Source: Eubacteriales bacterium (GTDB taxonomy: Bacteria; Bacillota_A; Clostridia; Christensenellales; Aristaeellaceae). Taken from it: a stretch of 64,000 bases of DNA. The position numbers were made by a program, and so were the translations under genes. Of the stretch, positions 51,070-59,849 are shown one piece after another. Under the pieces are notes generated by a model. That model was not told the DNA's origin and ran no database searches. It saw only the letters and a program-made list of their open reading frames with translations. Location of the stretch: NCBI GenBank assembly GCA_029974035.1, contig JARKQG010000030.1, forward strand, positions 18,675-82,674, given 5' to 3'. Every line of letters starts with the position of its first letter. Positions within the stretch are counted from its first letter, which is position 1.

Positions 51070-53436
51070 ATGAAAAAAAAAGTACTCATTGCCGCGGGGG
51101 CTTTGGCGGCCGCCGCGATCGTCGCGCTTTTGTGGGCGCTGGATATCGGCTCGTGGAGCAGTCTGGACATGGAAAAACTTCGTTCTTTCAGCCAGAGCAC
51201 CAGGATTCTTGACGGAAACGACCGGCAGGCGGCGGTCATTTCCGGCGCGGGCAAGCGCACGGTCATCGCGCTAGACAAAATACCGACCGCTGTACAAAAT
51301 GCGTTTCTCGCGGCGGAGGATGCGCGGTTCTACCGTCATCACGGGGTGGACCTCGTCCGGATTGGCGGCGCGATCCTCAAGAATCTGAAGGTGGGCGATT
51401 ATGCTCAGGGCGCCAGCACCATCACCCAACAGCTCATCAAACTGACCCACCTGACCAACGAAAAGACCCTCTCCCGCAAGCTGCAGGAGGCGCTTTTGGC
51501 ATTGCAGCTGGAACGGATTGTCACCAAACAGGAAATCCTGGAAATGTACCTGAACGTGGTGTACTTTGGCAAGGGCGCCTACGGCATCGAGGCGGCTTCC
51601 GAGGCGTATTTTGGCGTCAACGCGGCGCAGCTTACGCTGGGCCAGGGCGCGCTTCTGGCCGGTGTATTGAAGTCCCCTTCCCAGTACGCGCCCCATCTGC
51701 ACCTGGACAACTCGATCCGCAGGCGCAAGCTCGTGCTGGCCTCGATGGTGGAGAACGGCTTCATTACCCAGCAGGAGGCCGACCGGGCGGACGCGGAGCC
51801 CGTGACCCTGACGGCGGAGGACGACGAAGAAGAGCAGTACGCCTGGTACGTCGATCAGACGGTGTCGGAAGCGTGCACCGCGCTGGGCATCGATGCGGAG
51901 GCGCTCATGTCCGGAGGATACACGGTATTCACCGCGCTGGACGGGGATTTGCAGCAGAGCGCGCAGTCGCTGTACCTGGACGCGGCGCACTTTCCGTCGG
52001 ACGCGTCCGACGGAGAAAGGGCGCAGTCCGCGCTGGTGGCGCTGAATTCCGCAAACGGCGAGGTACTGGCGATGATCGGCGGGCGCAGTTATGACGTAAA
52101 ACGTGGGCTCAACCGCGCGACGGAGATGAGGCGGCAGCCCGGCTCCACCTTTAAGCCCATATCCGTCTACGCGGCGGCCATCGATCGCTACGGCATGCTC
52201 CCCTCGTCGCTGGTGGATGACACGAAGCGGGCCTTCGGAAATTACGAACCCGGCAATTACGGCGACCGCTACTATGGGGTGGTGACGCTGCGGGAGGCGC
52301 TCTCCAAATCCCTCAACGTGGCGTCCGTAGACCTTCTATCCCGAACCGACGTAGATTCCGCCCGCGAATACGCGGAGCGGGCCGGCATTTCCCTAAGCGC
52401 TCAGGACCGAAATCTCTCGCTGGCGCTGGGCGCCCTGACCGAGGGCGTGTCCCCCATGGCGCTCGGCGGCGCCTATGCGCCGCTGGCCAACGGCGGACAC
52501 GCGGTCACGCCCCACCTGATCCGGAAGATCACCGACGCCGAGGGCAAGACGGTTTACGAATATCAGCCGCCCAACCGGCGGGTGATGAAGCCCGAAAGCG
52601 CCTACATGATTACCGATATACTGAAGACCGCGGTGCAGGAGGGCACCGCCAAGGCGCTCCTGACGGCGGGCTTTACCGTGGCGGGAAAGACGGGCACCGT
52701 GGGCTTTGACAATTCCGGAAACCGTGACGCCTGGACGGTTGCCTACACGCCGAGGGTGTGCGTCGCGGTATGGATGGGCTTTGACAACCCCGACGCGGCC
52801 CACCATCTCAGCGACGCCGAGGGCGGAAGCAACAAGCCCGCAAAGCTCGCGGCGGCATTTTTAAAGCAGAACGCAGCGCGAACCAACGGCGGGGATTTTG
52901 CCATGCCCGCCACACTGGGTCATGCGCTGATCGACCGGCAGGGCCTCCTGGCGCTGGGGTATCCCGTGCTGCCGAGCCTGTATACACCCAAGTCCTTTAC
53001 GGCGGAGGAAGTCTTCCCCATCGCGCAATTACCGACCGAGGTCTGCCCTATATGGAAAAAGCCGACCGCAGTATATAACCTGAACGTCGGCATGGATTCC
53101 GCCGCTCATCCGAAACTGTCGTTTACCGCGGTCGAAGCGGACGCGCTGTACCGCGTCTATCGGGTGCAGTCGGGGCAGGAGACCGTGGTCGCGGAACTGA
53201 AGGGGCAGCCGGGCGATTCGTTGGAGTACACCGATACCGTATCCGGAGGCGAAGATCTTCGATACTACGTCCGACCGGTCAACGATACGCTCTTTCAAGA
53301 GGGGGTTTTGCTGGAGGGAGACATGTCGCAGATGGTGAAGGTGGCGCAGACAAATCCGCTGTTTGACTGGATGAGCCGTCCGGAACCTACGCCCACGCCC
53401 CTGCCCGTCCGGGAACAGCCGGCGCTGTTCCAATAA
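51070..53436 (+). CDS. Bifunctional class A penicillin-binding protein (PBP1A family)
   Basis: Polymerises and cross-links peptidoglycan. The 788-residue protein has a short cytoplasmic tail and one membrane helix (about 4-22). The glycosyltransferase domain lies at about 60-230 (AAEDARFYRHHGVD with catalytic Glu, GASTITQQLIKLT, EMYLNVVYFGKGAYGIE). The transpeptidase has Ser359 in PGSTFKP, SLN in SKSLNVAS and KTG with Lys540 in AGKTGTVG. The last 130 residues form a fibronectin-like domain and a Pro-rich end. AGGA lies six bases before the chosen ATG. Confidence 0.94.
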   Translation: MKKKVLIAAGALAAAAIVALLWALDIGSWSSLDMEKLRSFSQSTRILDGNDRQAAVISGAGKRTVIALDKIPTAVQNAFLAAEDARFYRHHGVDLVRIGGAILKNLKVGDYAQGASTITQQLIKLTHLTNEKTLSRKLQEALLALQLERIVTKQEILEMYLNVVYFGKGAYGIEAASEAYFGVNAAQLTLGQGALLAGVLKSPSQYAPHLHLDNSIRRRKLVLASMVENGFITQQEADRADAEPVTLTAEDDEEEQYAWYVDQTVSEACTALGIDAEALMSGGYTVFTALDGDLQQSAQSLYLDAAHFPSDASDGERAQSALVALNSANGEVLAMIGGRSYDVKRGLNRATEMRRQPGSTFKPISVYAAAIDRYGMLPSSLVDDTKRAFGNYEPGNYGDRYYGVVTLREALSKSLNVASVDLLSRTDVDSAREYAERAGISLSAQDRNLSLALGALTEGVSPMALGGAYAPLANGGHAVTPHLIRKITDAEGKTVYEYQPPNRRVMKPESAYMITDILKTAVQEGTAKALLTAGFTVAGKTGTVGFDNSGNRDAWTVAYTPRVCVAVWMGFDNPDAAHHLSDAEGGSNKPAKLAAAFLKQNAARTNGGDFAMPATLGHALIDRQGLLALGYPVLPSLYTPKSFTAEEVFPIAQLPTEVCPIWKKPTAVYNLNVGMDSAAHPKLSFTAVEADALYRVYRVQSGQETVVAELKGQPGDSLEYTDTVSGGEDLRYYVRPVNDTLFQEGVLLEGDMSQMVKVAQTNPLFDWMSRPEPTPTPLPVREQPALFQ

Positions 53437-53446
53437 ATAAGCAAAG

Positions 53447-53485
53447 CGCCCGCCTCCGCGTCGGACAGACAACGCGGGGCGGGCG
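53447..53485. terminator. GC-rich hairpin between convergent genes
   Basis: CGCCCGCCTCCGCGT pairs with ACGCGGGGCGGGCG (one mismatch or bulge) around a ten-base loop. No T-run follows, so efficiency is uncertain. Confidence 0.4.
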
Positions 53486-53536
53486 ACGGTTTCCCGGTCC
53501 GGGTTCCTTCGCGCACGGACGGCACCGCGCCGCGTT

Positions 53537-54283
53537 CTATTTCCGGATCTCGTCCAGCAGTGCCTGCGCCTGCTCGCGGGTGGTGGTGCAAAGCGGCGAA
53601 TAGGTCTGCCCCAGCGCGCGCTCCAGCATTTTGACGGCGGTCTGCGTTTCGCCGTCCTCGGAATAGAGCTTGGCCAGGTAGTACAGCGTGTCCACCTGGG
53701 TAGGCTTGCGCTCGTGGGCGCGCTTGAAATAGTCGAAGGCCTCGTCCCGCCTGCCCATCGCAAGGTTCATTTGGCCCATGTTGTCCAGCACCACGGCGTC
53801 CTCATCGTCGTATTCATAGGCCTTCTGATTGAATTCCTCGGCCTCGGCAAAGTCTCCCGTTTCGCGCGCTTTTTCAATCAGCATGTAGCCCAGCGATCCG
53901 TACAGGGTGGCCGTCATCGGACCGGCGGCGGCCAGCTGGCGCATCAACTCGATGGCCCGGTCCAACTGGCCCATCTTCCACACGCACACCGCGTAGTTAA
54001 GCCGAAGCTGCTTTTTCATCTCCGCATTCAACCCCGGCAGCTTTTCCACCCGAAGCATGACGGCGCGCGCCTTTTCATATTCCCGCGTGCGCAAAAGCAG
54101 CACGCCGTAGGCCATCAGATGCTTGGGATTATCATCCCCCGCCGCCTCGGCCTGGGCGTAGGCCGCGATGGCCTCCCGATGCTTTTCCTCCGCCTCCCTG
54201 AACTTTTTTGCGTCCAGATAGGCGTTGCCCTTCAAGTGAATGTTGTAGGCCTTGCGTCCCAGCATCTCCGCCCTGATGTTCAT
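53537..54283 (-). CDS. TPR-repeat protein
   Basis: A 248-residue soluble protein made of tetratricopeptide repeats. At least five TPR-like pairs can be seen, for example KGNAYLDAKKFREAEEKHRE, NYAVCVWKMGQLDRAIELM and VVLDNMGQMNLAMGRRDEAF. Its partner is unknown. It starts in a 4-base ATGA overlap with the upstream exonuclease gene, so the two are probably translated together and may work together. Confidence 0.85.
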   Translation of the reverse strand: MNIRAEMLGRKAYNIHLKGNAYLDAKKFREAEEKHREAIAAYAQAEAAGDDNPKHLMAYGVLLLRTREYEKARAVMLRVEKLPGLNAEMKKQLRLNYAVCVWKMGQLDRAIELMRQLAAAGPMTATLYGSLGYMLIEKARETGDFAEAEEFNQKAYEYDDEDAVVLDNMGQMNLAMGRRDEAFDYFKRAHERKPTQVDTLYYLAKLYSEDGETQTAVKMLERALGQTYSPLCTTTREQAQALLDEIRK

Positions 54284-55410
54284 CGATTTCCCTCCATTTT
54301 CTTTTGAAGCCGGCGCCTGCGGTTGTGAAGCGCATCGAGCGCGTCCTCCGCCGCGGCGTCCAGCGCCGCCTCGGTCATTCGCAGTGCGTCCGCAAGCCGG
54401 CCGGCGCGGTGTTCATAGTACTTTGCCAGTTCAATCATGGGCCACGGGAGGAGCTGCGCGCGGCGCGTCATCTCCAGCCACACCCGCTCCGCCCGGCTCC
54501 ATTCCCCCGCGCGCTTCAGCATCAGCGAAAAGGCACGGTTTGCCTCCGCCGCGTACCGCGCGCCGCGCCGCTGCGCGACGGTGAAAAGCGGCGTCGGTCG
54601 CGCGGCGGCCACGTACAGATGACGGGCGACCTCCGGTTCCCCCCGCCGCTCCAGCGCGCGGCCCATCGAATAGAGGTCCGCCGCATCGGTCAGCCGCTCC
54701 GGCGCGCGATAGGCCTCCTCGAGCGCACACAAAAGGCTCGGCAGCGCAAGGATGTCCAGCCGATTGTGGGCAAGTACCGGCTCAAGCGGCTCCAAATCGC
54801 CGCTGCGCACCGCCTCAAAAAACCGGCGGGGCGCTTCGCTGCCGGGCAGATCCTCCGCGCGGCCCCGGCGGAGAATCTGCTTTTCCAGCGCGTCCAGCCG
54901 GCAACTGCCCAGCCGCCGCCGCCAGAGCCTCCGGGCCGGATGCATCAAGTCCAGCGGGTCCAGCACCCGCCACATTTCGCGCATTCTGCACATCGTAAAG
55001 CGGGATTCCAGAAGCGGAAGGTCAAAGCTGTCGCCGTTGAATGTGACCACGGCGGAAAACCCCGCCATGATTTCCGCGGCCCGGGCAATGAGCAGCGGTT
55101 CGTCGGCGTAGGAGCGCATCATGTACTGCTCGACGCGAAAGGCTGCGCCGTTCAGGTAGCCAAACCCGATCAGAAACGCCACGGTTCCCGCGCCGCCGGA
55201 AAGGCCGGTGGTTTCCGTGTCAAGGAAAAGCGTCTTATCGGCGCCGGGCCACGCGCCCTTCATCCCGGCGCGGCAAAGCGCCGCTGCGTCCAGCGCGAAA
55301 AGGCGCGGATCCGCAACCTCCTCGTGCACGCGCACGACGAGGCCGCCCGGTTTTTCCGGTTTTGCCGCGCCGCCGATCGCGCGCAGCCGCGCCCTCAGAT
55401 CCGAGGCCAT
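54280..55410 (-). CDS. YprB-like ribonuclease-H-fold exonuclease domain protein
   Basis: A 376-residue protein. Residues about 60-240 form a DEDD-type exonuclease domain of the YprB/RNase_H_2 family, with the first DxE in LFLDTETTGLSGG, the second Asp in VTFNGDSFDLPLLESR and the HNxxD motif in LAHNRLDILALPSL. The remaining C-terminal third is helical and TPR-like. Its substrate is unknown; YprB in Bacillus is likewise uncharacterised. GGAGGG precedes the ATG. Confidence 0.85.
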   Translation of the reverse strand: MASDLRARLRAIGGAAKPEKPGGLVVRVHEEVADPRLFALDAAALCRAGMKGAWPGADKTLFLDTETTGLSGGAGTVAFLIGFGYLNGAAFRVEQYMMRSYADEPLLIARAAEIMAGFSAVVTFNGDSFDLPLLESRFTMCRMREMWRVLDPLDLMHPARRLWRRRLGSCRLDALEKQILRRGRAEDLPGSEAPRRFFEAVRSGDLEPLEPVLAHNRLDILALPSLLCALEEAYRAPERLTDAADLYSMGRALERRGEPEVARHLYVAAARPTPLFTVAQRRGARYAAEANRAFSLMLKRAGEWSRAERVWLEMTRRAQLLPWPMIELAKYYEHRAGRLADALRMTEAALDAAAEDALDALHNRRRRLQKKMEGNR

Positions 55411-55527
55411 ACGTCCCTCCGATTTCAATAAGGAATAGTGTAGAGGCAACGCCGCCGATTGTCAAGAAGCGCGTGCCGCGGCGTTGCCGCCCGGAAGCGG
55501 AAAATGATCGCGCCGGGACGCCGGATG

Positions 55528-55536
55528 TGGTATACT
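55528..55536 (+). promoter_or_regulatory. Extended -10 promoter of the zinc-ribbon membrane gene
   Basis: TGGTATACT is a TGn-extended -10 element. The -35 region is poor, as is common for extended -10 promoters. Confidence 0.55.
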
Positions 55537-55565
55537 GTGGAAAACATTGCCCGGAGGACGAATCC

Positions 55566-56372
55566 TTGCGCCTGGATTTGGAATGCCCACTGGAGCTGTT
55601 GGGATACGATTTGACGCACAACGAACGCGGCGTGCGCGGCTTTGTGCGCCTGTGGAACCTGTCGGATGCACCCGTCACGGGGTTTGAGGCCGTCATCGCC
55701 TGGCAGGGGGCGGACAGCGTTTCGGACATCCCGCTCCGCTCCGGCGCGGTCTTCGCGCGGCCCCACGACGCCTTCGTTCTGCCCATCGAGGCGGACAGCG
55801 CGCCCTCGGGCCATTGGAGCGGCCTTCTCTTCGTGCGGGTGGATTTTCAGGGCGCGGCGTCCTGGCGCGGCAATCCGAGGCACCTGATCGACGTTGAGCT
55901 GCCGGCAAAGCCCTCCGAGCGGGAGCTGAACGCCCTTCGGCGCGCCGCCGGGCCGGATGCGGCGGTGCGGCCCCTCGCGGCGCGCGAATACTGGGTGTGC
56001 GCCTGCGGGCGCGCGAACCCGCGCAAATCGGCGGGCTGTGACCGCTGCGGCCGGTCAAGGCGAAAATGCCTCCGGCTCTCCCGGCAGCTGGCGGAGGCGT
56101 TTGGCGGCAAGCCGGCGGAAGGTGCGGCCGCGCGAACCGCCTCGCGGGAGGATGTGCCATTTCACCGCGCCCTCCGACAGCGGTATCTGCGCCAGCGGCG
56201 CCTTTTGATCCGAAGGACCGTCACCATGCTGACGGCGGCCGCGCTGATCGCGCTGATCGCGCTGACCTGGACGTGGCTGACCGGTATGCAGCAGCGCGCA
56301 AAAGACATCGTGCCGCCCACGAGAATCGATCAGACGGCGCCGGCCGTTGAAACGCCCGGCCCGCGGCCGTGA
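55566..56372 (+). CDS. Zinc-ribbon protein with C-terminal membrane anchor, unknown function
   Basis: I do not recognise this 268-residue protein. Residues 1 to about 120 form a beta-rich domain (LECPLELLGYDL, VRGFVRLWNLSDAPVTGFEA), possibly an Ig-like fold. A CxC...CxxC zinc ribbon follows (CACGRANPRKSAGCDRCGRS), then a basic helical region and a membrane helix at about 222-240, with a short Pro/Thr-rich tail. The start is a TTG eight bases after CGGAGG, well placed behind an extended -10 promoter; the longer frame upstream has no such signals. Confidence 0.65.
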   Translation: MRLDLECPLELLGYDLTHNERGVRGFVRLWNLSDAPVTGFEAVIAWQGADSVSDIPLRSGAVFARPHDAFVLPIEADSAPSGHWSGLLFVRVDFQGAASWRGNPRHLIDVELPAKPSERELNALRRAAGPDAAVRPLAAREYWVCACGRANPRKSAGCDRCGRSRRKCLRLSRQLAEAFGGKPAEGAAARTASREDVPFHRALRQRYLRQRRLLIRRTVTMLTAAALIALIALTWTWLTGMQQRAKDIVPPTRIDQTAPAVETPGPRP

Positions 56373-56394
56373 GCGCCATTCCTTCCGCGCTCCG

Positions 56395-56437
56395 GCAAAA
56401 CAGGCGCCCGGCCTTGCGGACCGGGCGCCTGTTTTGC
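56395..56437. terminator. Bidirectional terminator between the zinc-ribbon membrane gene and nudix
   Basis: A perfect 16-base stem, CAAAACAGGCGCCCGG with its complement around CCTTGCGGA, carries A and T tracts in both arms. It suits both convergent genes. Confidence 0.9.
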
Positions 56438-56456
56438 GGCTTCCGAAGGCGCGGGC

Positions 56457-56906
56457 CTATTTCTTTCGCTCGGAACCCAGATAGAGCGTGTGTTCCGATT
56501 CGATCATCCGGCGGAGATTTTCACGGACGGCTCTGGGGAACAGGCGGGCTTTCTCGGCCTCCTCGAGGGTCATCCACTCGCTGTCCAGCTGGTAGGCATC
56601 CCGCTCCGTCGGTCGGGTGCGCTTCTCCGGCGTGGGCTCGCACAGAAAAATAAAGTACATCTTGTGGTCGGAACCGGAATCCCGGCCGGCGGTAATCTGT
56701 TCGTACACGCCGCTCATGCGGACGGGGCGCACGGCGATGCCGGTCTCCTCCCGGAGCTCGCGCATCAGCGCTTCGGGGAGGGTTTCGCCCGTATGCTGTC
56801 CGCCGCCGGGCAGCGCGTAATACGCGCCCAGGCGGGAGCGGCACCTGTTGAGCAGAATCCTGTTCCCATCGAGCACGATGCCCTTGGCGGAGTTGCGCAC
56901 GGCCAT
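56457..56906 (-). CDS. Nudix hydrolase
   Basis: A 149-residue pyrophosphohydrolase with a complete Nudix box, running from GGQHTGETLPEALMRELREE through TGIAV. The flanks (ILLNRCRSRLGAYYALPGGG, and MYFIFLCEP with DSEWMTLEEAEKARLFP) resemble nucleotide-cleaving Nudix enzymes, but the substrate cannot be set from the sequence. GAGAGGGG precedes the ATG. It appears to be a single gene. Confidence 0.88.
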   Translation of the reverse strand: MAVRNSAKGIVLDGNRILLNRCRSRLGAYYALPGGGQHTGETLPEALMRELREETGIAVRPVRMSGVYEQITAGRDSGSDHKMYFIFLCEPTPEKRTRPTERDAYQLDSEWMTLEEAEKARLFPRAVRENLRRMIESEHTLYLGSERKK

Positions 56907-57041
56907 GCGAAGTCCCCTCTCTTCGCGAGAATCTGATCTTTTTATTATACGCCTGAAACCTGTTTTTGACAAGTCGCGGCAAAATCTTTCCTAGCCTATT
57001 GTTAACTTCGTTTAATTTGAGGATAAGAGTTTGTGCCGAGA

Positions 57042-57070
57042 TTGAATCCACTGGGGCATACTGCTAGAAT
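57042..57070 (+). promoter_or_regulatory. Promoter of the 2-oxoacid dehydrogenase operon
   Basis: TTGAAT and TAGAAT are 17 bases apart. The leader is about 27 bases and holds a strong AGGAGG site. Confidence 0.75.
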
Positions 57071-57103
57071 GAACCTTAGAATTATCCGTTTAGGAGGATG
57101 CAT

Positions 57104-58450
57104 ATGGCAGTAGCTGTCATCATGCCCAGGCAGGGGCAATCGGTGGAGAGCTGCATCATCACCAAATGGCTCAAGCACCCGGGCGACGCGGTGGGCGTCG
57201 GCGACGTCCTGTTTTCCTACGAGACCGACAAGGCCGCTTTTGAGGAGAGTGCCAAGGTTGCCGGCACGCTGCTGGCGGCCTTTTTTCAGGAGGGCGACGA
57301 CGTGCCCTGCCTGACCAACGTGTGCGTGATCGGCGAACCCGGCGAGAGCTTTGCCGAATTTGATCCGAACACCGCCGCCGCGCCGTCCGCCGAGGTGCCG
57401 AAGGAGGCCGCTCCGTCCGCAAAGGCGCCGGAAACGGCGGCTCCGGAAGTGGCCGTGGCGCCGGTCGCCGCGCAGCCCGCGGGCGAGATGAAGATCAGCC
57501 CCCGCGCGCGCAATCTGGCGGAATCCCGCTTTGCGGATCTTGCCATGGTTTCCGCTACCGGCCCGGACGGCCGCGTGATCGCCCGGGATGTGCAGGCGCT
57601 TATCGACGCGGGCAAGGTCGTCACCCCCGCTGCCAGCGTCGGCTACGCGGGCGGCGTCACCGGCACGGGCCTGGGCGGCCGCGTAACGCTGAAGGATCTG
57701 GAATCCCCCGCTGCGCCCGCCGCCGCGCCGGAAGTCCCGGCCGCCGCGTTCACGGACGAGCCGCTGACCAACATGCGCAAGGTGATCGCCAGGGCCATGC
57801 AGCAGTCGCTCACCACGATGGCGCAGCTCACCCACACGCTCACCTTTGACTGCACGCAGATCCAGTCGCTGCGCAAGCTCTACAAGACCCAGGGCGAGGC
57901 CGCCGGGCTTTCGGGCGTTTCACTGGGCGACATGGTGCTGTACGCGGTGGCCCGGACGCTGATGAAGCCCGAGCACCGCGCCCTCAACGCCAATCTGCTG
58001 GACGGCGCCACGATGCGCTACTTCCACGGCGTCAACTTGGGCTTTGCCTGCGATACGGAGCGCGGCCTGATGGTGCCGGTGATCAGCGGCGCGGACAGGA
58101 TGAGCCTCAAAGAGATTTCCGAAGCCGTCAAGGATTTGGCGAAGGCCTGCCGCGCGGGCACCATCAACCCGGACCTTTTGCGCGGCGGTTCCTTCACGGT
58201 GTCCAATCTGGGCGCGCTGGGCATCGAGAGCTTCACCCCCATCATCAACCCGCCGCAGACGGGTATTTTGGGCGTGGATGCCATCGTACAGCGCGTGCGC
58301 GAAGTGAACGGCAAGATTGAGGTCTATCCGGCGATGGGCCTGTCCCTCACCTACGACCACCGCGCGATAGACGGCATGCCCGCCTCGAAGTTCCTGGCGG
58401 ATCTCAAGTTCAATCTGGAAAACTTCCTGCTGCTCATGGCGAAAGGATAG
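57104..58450 (+). CDS. pdhC: 2-oxoacid dehydrogenase E2 (dihydrolipoyl acyltransferase)
   Basis: The acyltransferase core of a 2-oxoacid dehydrogenase complex. The 448-residue protein has one N-terminal lipoyl domain (Lys43 in YETDKAAFE), an Ala/Pro linker, a peripheral-subunit-binding domain at about 130-165 (KISPRARNLAESRFADL) and a catalytic domain with TYDHRAIDGMPASKF. The Asp of HRxxxDG is present. The second ATG of the frame is chosen, six bases after GGAGG. Substrate (pyruvate, branched-chain or acetoin-type) is not decided by the sequence. Confidence 0.9.
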   Translation: MAVAVIMPRQGQSVESCIITKWLKHPGDAVGVGDVLFSYETDKAAFEESAKVAGTLLAAFFQEGDDVPCLTNVCVIGEPGESFAEFDPNTAAAPSAEVPKEAAPSAKAPETAAPEVAVAPVAAQPAGEMKISPRARNLAESRFADLAMVSATGPDGRVIARDVQALIDAGKVVTPAASVGYAGGVTGTGLGGRVTLKDLESPAAPAAAPEVPAAAFTDEPLTNMRKVIARAMQQSLTTMAQLTHTLTFDCTQIQSLRKLYKTQGEAAGLSGVSLGDMVLYAVARTLMKPEHRALNANLLDGATMRYFHGVNLGFACDTERGLMVPVISGADRMSLKEISEAVKDLAKACRAGTINPDLLRGGSFTVSNLGALGIESFTPIINPPQTGILGVDAIVQRVREVNGKIEVYPAMGLSLTYDHRAIDGMPASKFLADLKFNLENFLLLMAKG

Positions 58451-58454
58451 AGCT

Positions 58455-59822
58455 ATGTACGATTTGATCGTCATCGGCGGAGGTCCCGCCGGATATCTGG
58501 GTGCGGAGCGCGCCGCCCACGCCGGGCTGAAGGTGTGCCTCTTTGAAAAGAACGCGCTGGGCGGCGTGTGCCTCAACGAGGGCTGCATTCCGTCCAAGGC
58601 GCTGCTGTACTCCGCGAAAGTCTATGAAACCGCCAGGCATGCCGACAAGTACGGCGTCCGGGTTTCCGATGCCAGCCTGGACCACAAGGCGGTGGTGGCG
58701 CGGCGCGGCAAGGTGGTCAAGGTGCTGGTTTCCGGCGTGACCGCCAAGCTGAAGGGTGCGGGCGTCACCGTCGTCAAGGCGGAGGCGAAGATCGCCGGCC
58801 GCGTGCCGGGTGGATTCGCCGTCACGGCCGACGCTCAGACCTACGAGGCCCAAAAGCTCTTGATCGCGGCGGGCTCGTCGCCGGTCATCCCGCCGATCCC
58901 GGGGCTCAAGGAGGCCATCGCCTCCGGTTTTGCCATCACCAACCGCGAAGTGCTGGAGCTTCCGGAAGTGCCCAAGGCGCTGGTCATCATCGGCGGTGGC
59001 GTCATCGGCCTGGAGATGGCCGCCTACTACAACACCGCGGGCAGCGAAGTCACCGTGGTGGAGATGCTGGACCACATCGCCGGCCCCACCGATGGAGAGA
59101 TCCGCTCGATTTTGCTCAAGGAATACCAGAAGAAAGGCGTCAAGTTCCTGCTGGGCACGAAGGTCACCGGGCTTACCCAGTCCAGCGTGCTGTGCGAGGC
59201 GGACGGCAAACCCCTGGAGCTGCCCTGCGACAAGGCGCTGTGCGCCATCGGCCGCCGCGCGAATCTCGCGGGGCTTGGCCTTGAAACGCTGAATGTGGAA
59301 ACCAGCCGTGCCGGCATCGTCACCGACGCTCAGGGGCGCACCAACGTGGAGGGCGTCTTTGCCGCGGGCGACGTCAACGGCATTCAGATGCTGGCCCACA
59401 CCGCCTACCGCGAGAGCGAGGTGGCGGTCAACACCATGACCGGAAAGAAAGACACCATGCGCTACGGCGCCAACCCCGCCGTGATCTACACAAAGCCCGA
59501 GGTGGCCGGCGTCGGTTACACCGAGGAATCCGCGAAGGAAGCGGGCATCCCCTACGAGGTGAAAAAGCTTTCCATGCGCTACGCGGGCCGCTTCGTCGCC
59601 GAAAACGAGGGCGAGGACGGCCTGTGCAAGGTGCTGGTGCACCAAAAGCACAGAAATGTCATCGGCGTGCACATGATCGGCGGCTACGCTTCTGAAATCA
59701 TTTGGGGCGCGGCGGCGATGATTGAAAGCGAACTTCGGGTCCGGGACGCCAAGGAGATCATCTTCCCCCACCCCACCGTTTCCGAGATCATCCGCGAAGT
59801 CATTTGGGAATTTGCCGACTAA
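58455..59822 (+). CDS. lpdA: Dihydrolipoyl dehydrogenase (E3)
   Basis: Reoxidises the E2 lipoyl group using FAD and NAD. The 455-residue protein has the FAD motif IGGGPAGYLGAERA, the redox disulfide Cys39/Cys44 in GGVCLNEGCIPSK, the NAD motif VIIGGGVIGLEMAAYY and the FAD-distal AAGDVNGIQMLAHTA. The catalytic His-Glu pair is in FPHPTVSEIIRE. There is no extra lipoyl domain. It begins four bases after the E2 stop. Confidence 0.95.
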   Translation: MYDLIVIGGGPAGYLGAERAAHAGLKVCLFEKNALGGVCLNEGCIPSKALLYSAKVYETARHADKYGVRVSDASLDHKAVVARRGKVVKVLVSGVTAKLKGAGVTVVKAEAKIAGRVPGGFAVTADAQTYEAQKLLIAAGSSPVIPPIPGLKEAIASGFAITNREVLELPEVPKALVIIGGGVIGLEMAAYYNTAGSEVTVVEMLDHIAGPTDGEIRSILLKEYQKKGVKFLLGTKVTGLTQSSVLCEADGKPLELPCDKALCAIGRRANLAGLGLETLNVETSRAGIVTDAQGRTNVEGVFAAGDVNGIQMLAHTAYRESEVAVNTMTGKKDTMRYGANPAVIYTKPEVAGVGYTEESAKEAGIPYEVKKLSMRYAGRFVAENEGEDGLCKVLVHQKHRNVIGVHMIGGYASEIIWGAAAMIESELRVRDAKEIIFPHPTVSEIIREVIWEFAD

Positions 59823-59849
59823 GCCACAATACCGAAGGAGTGAATCCGA

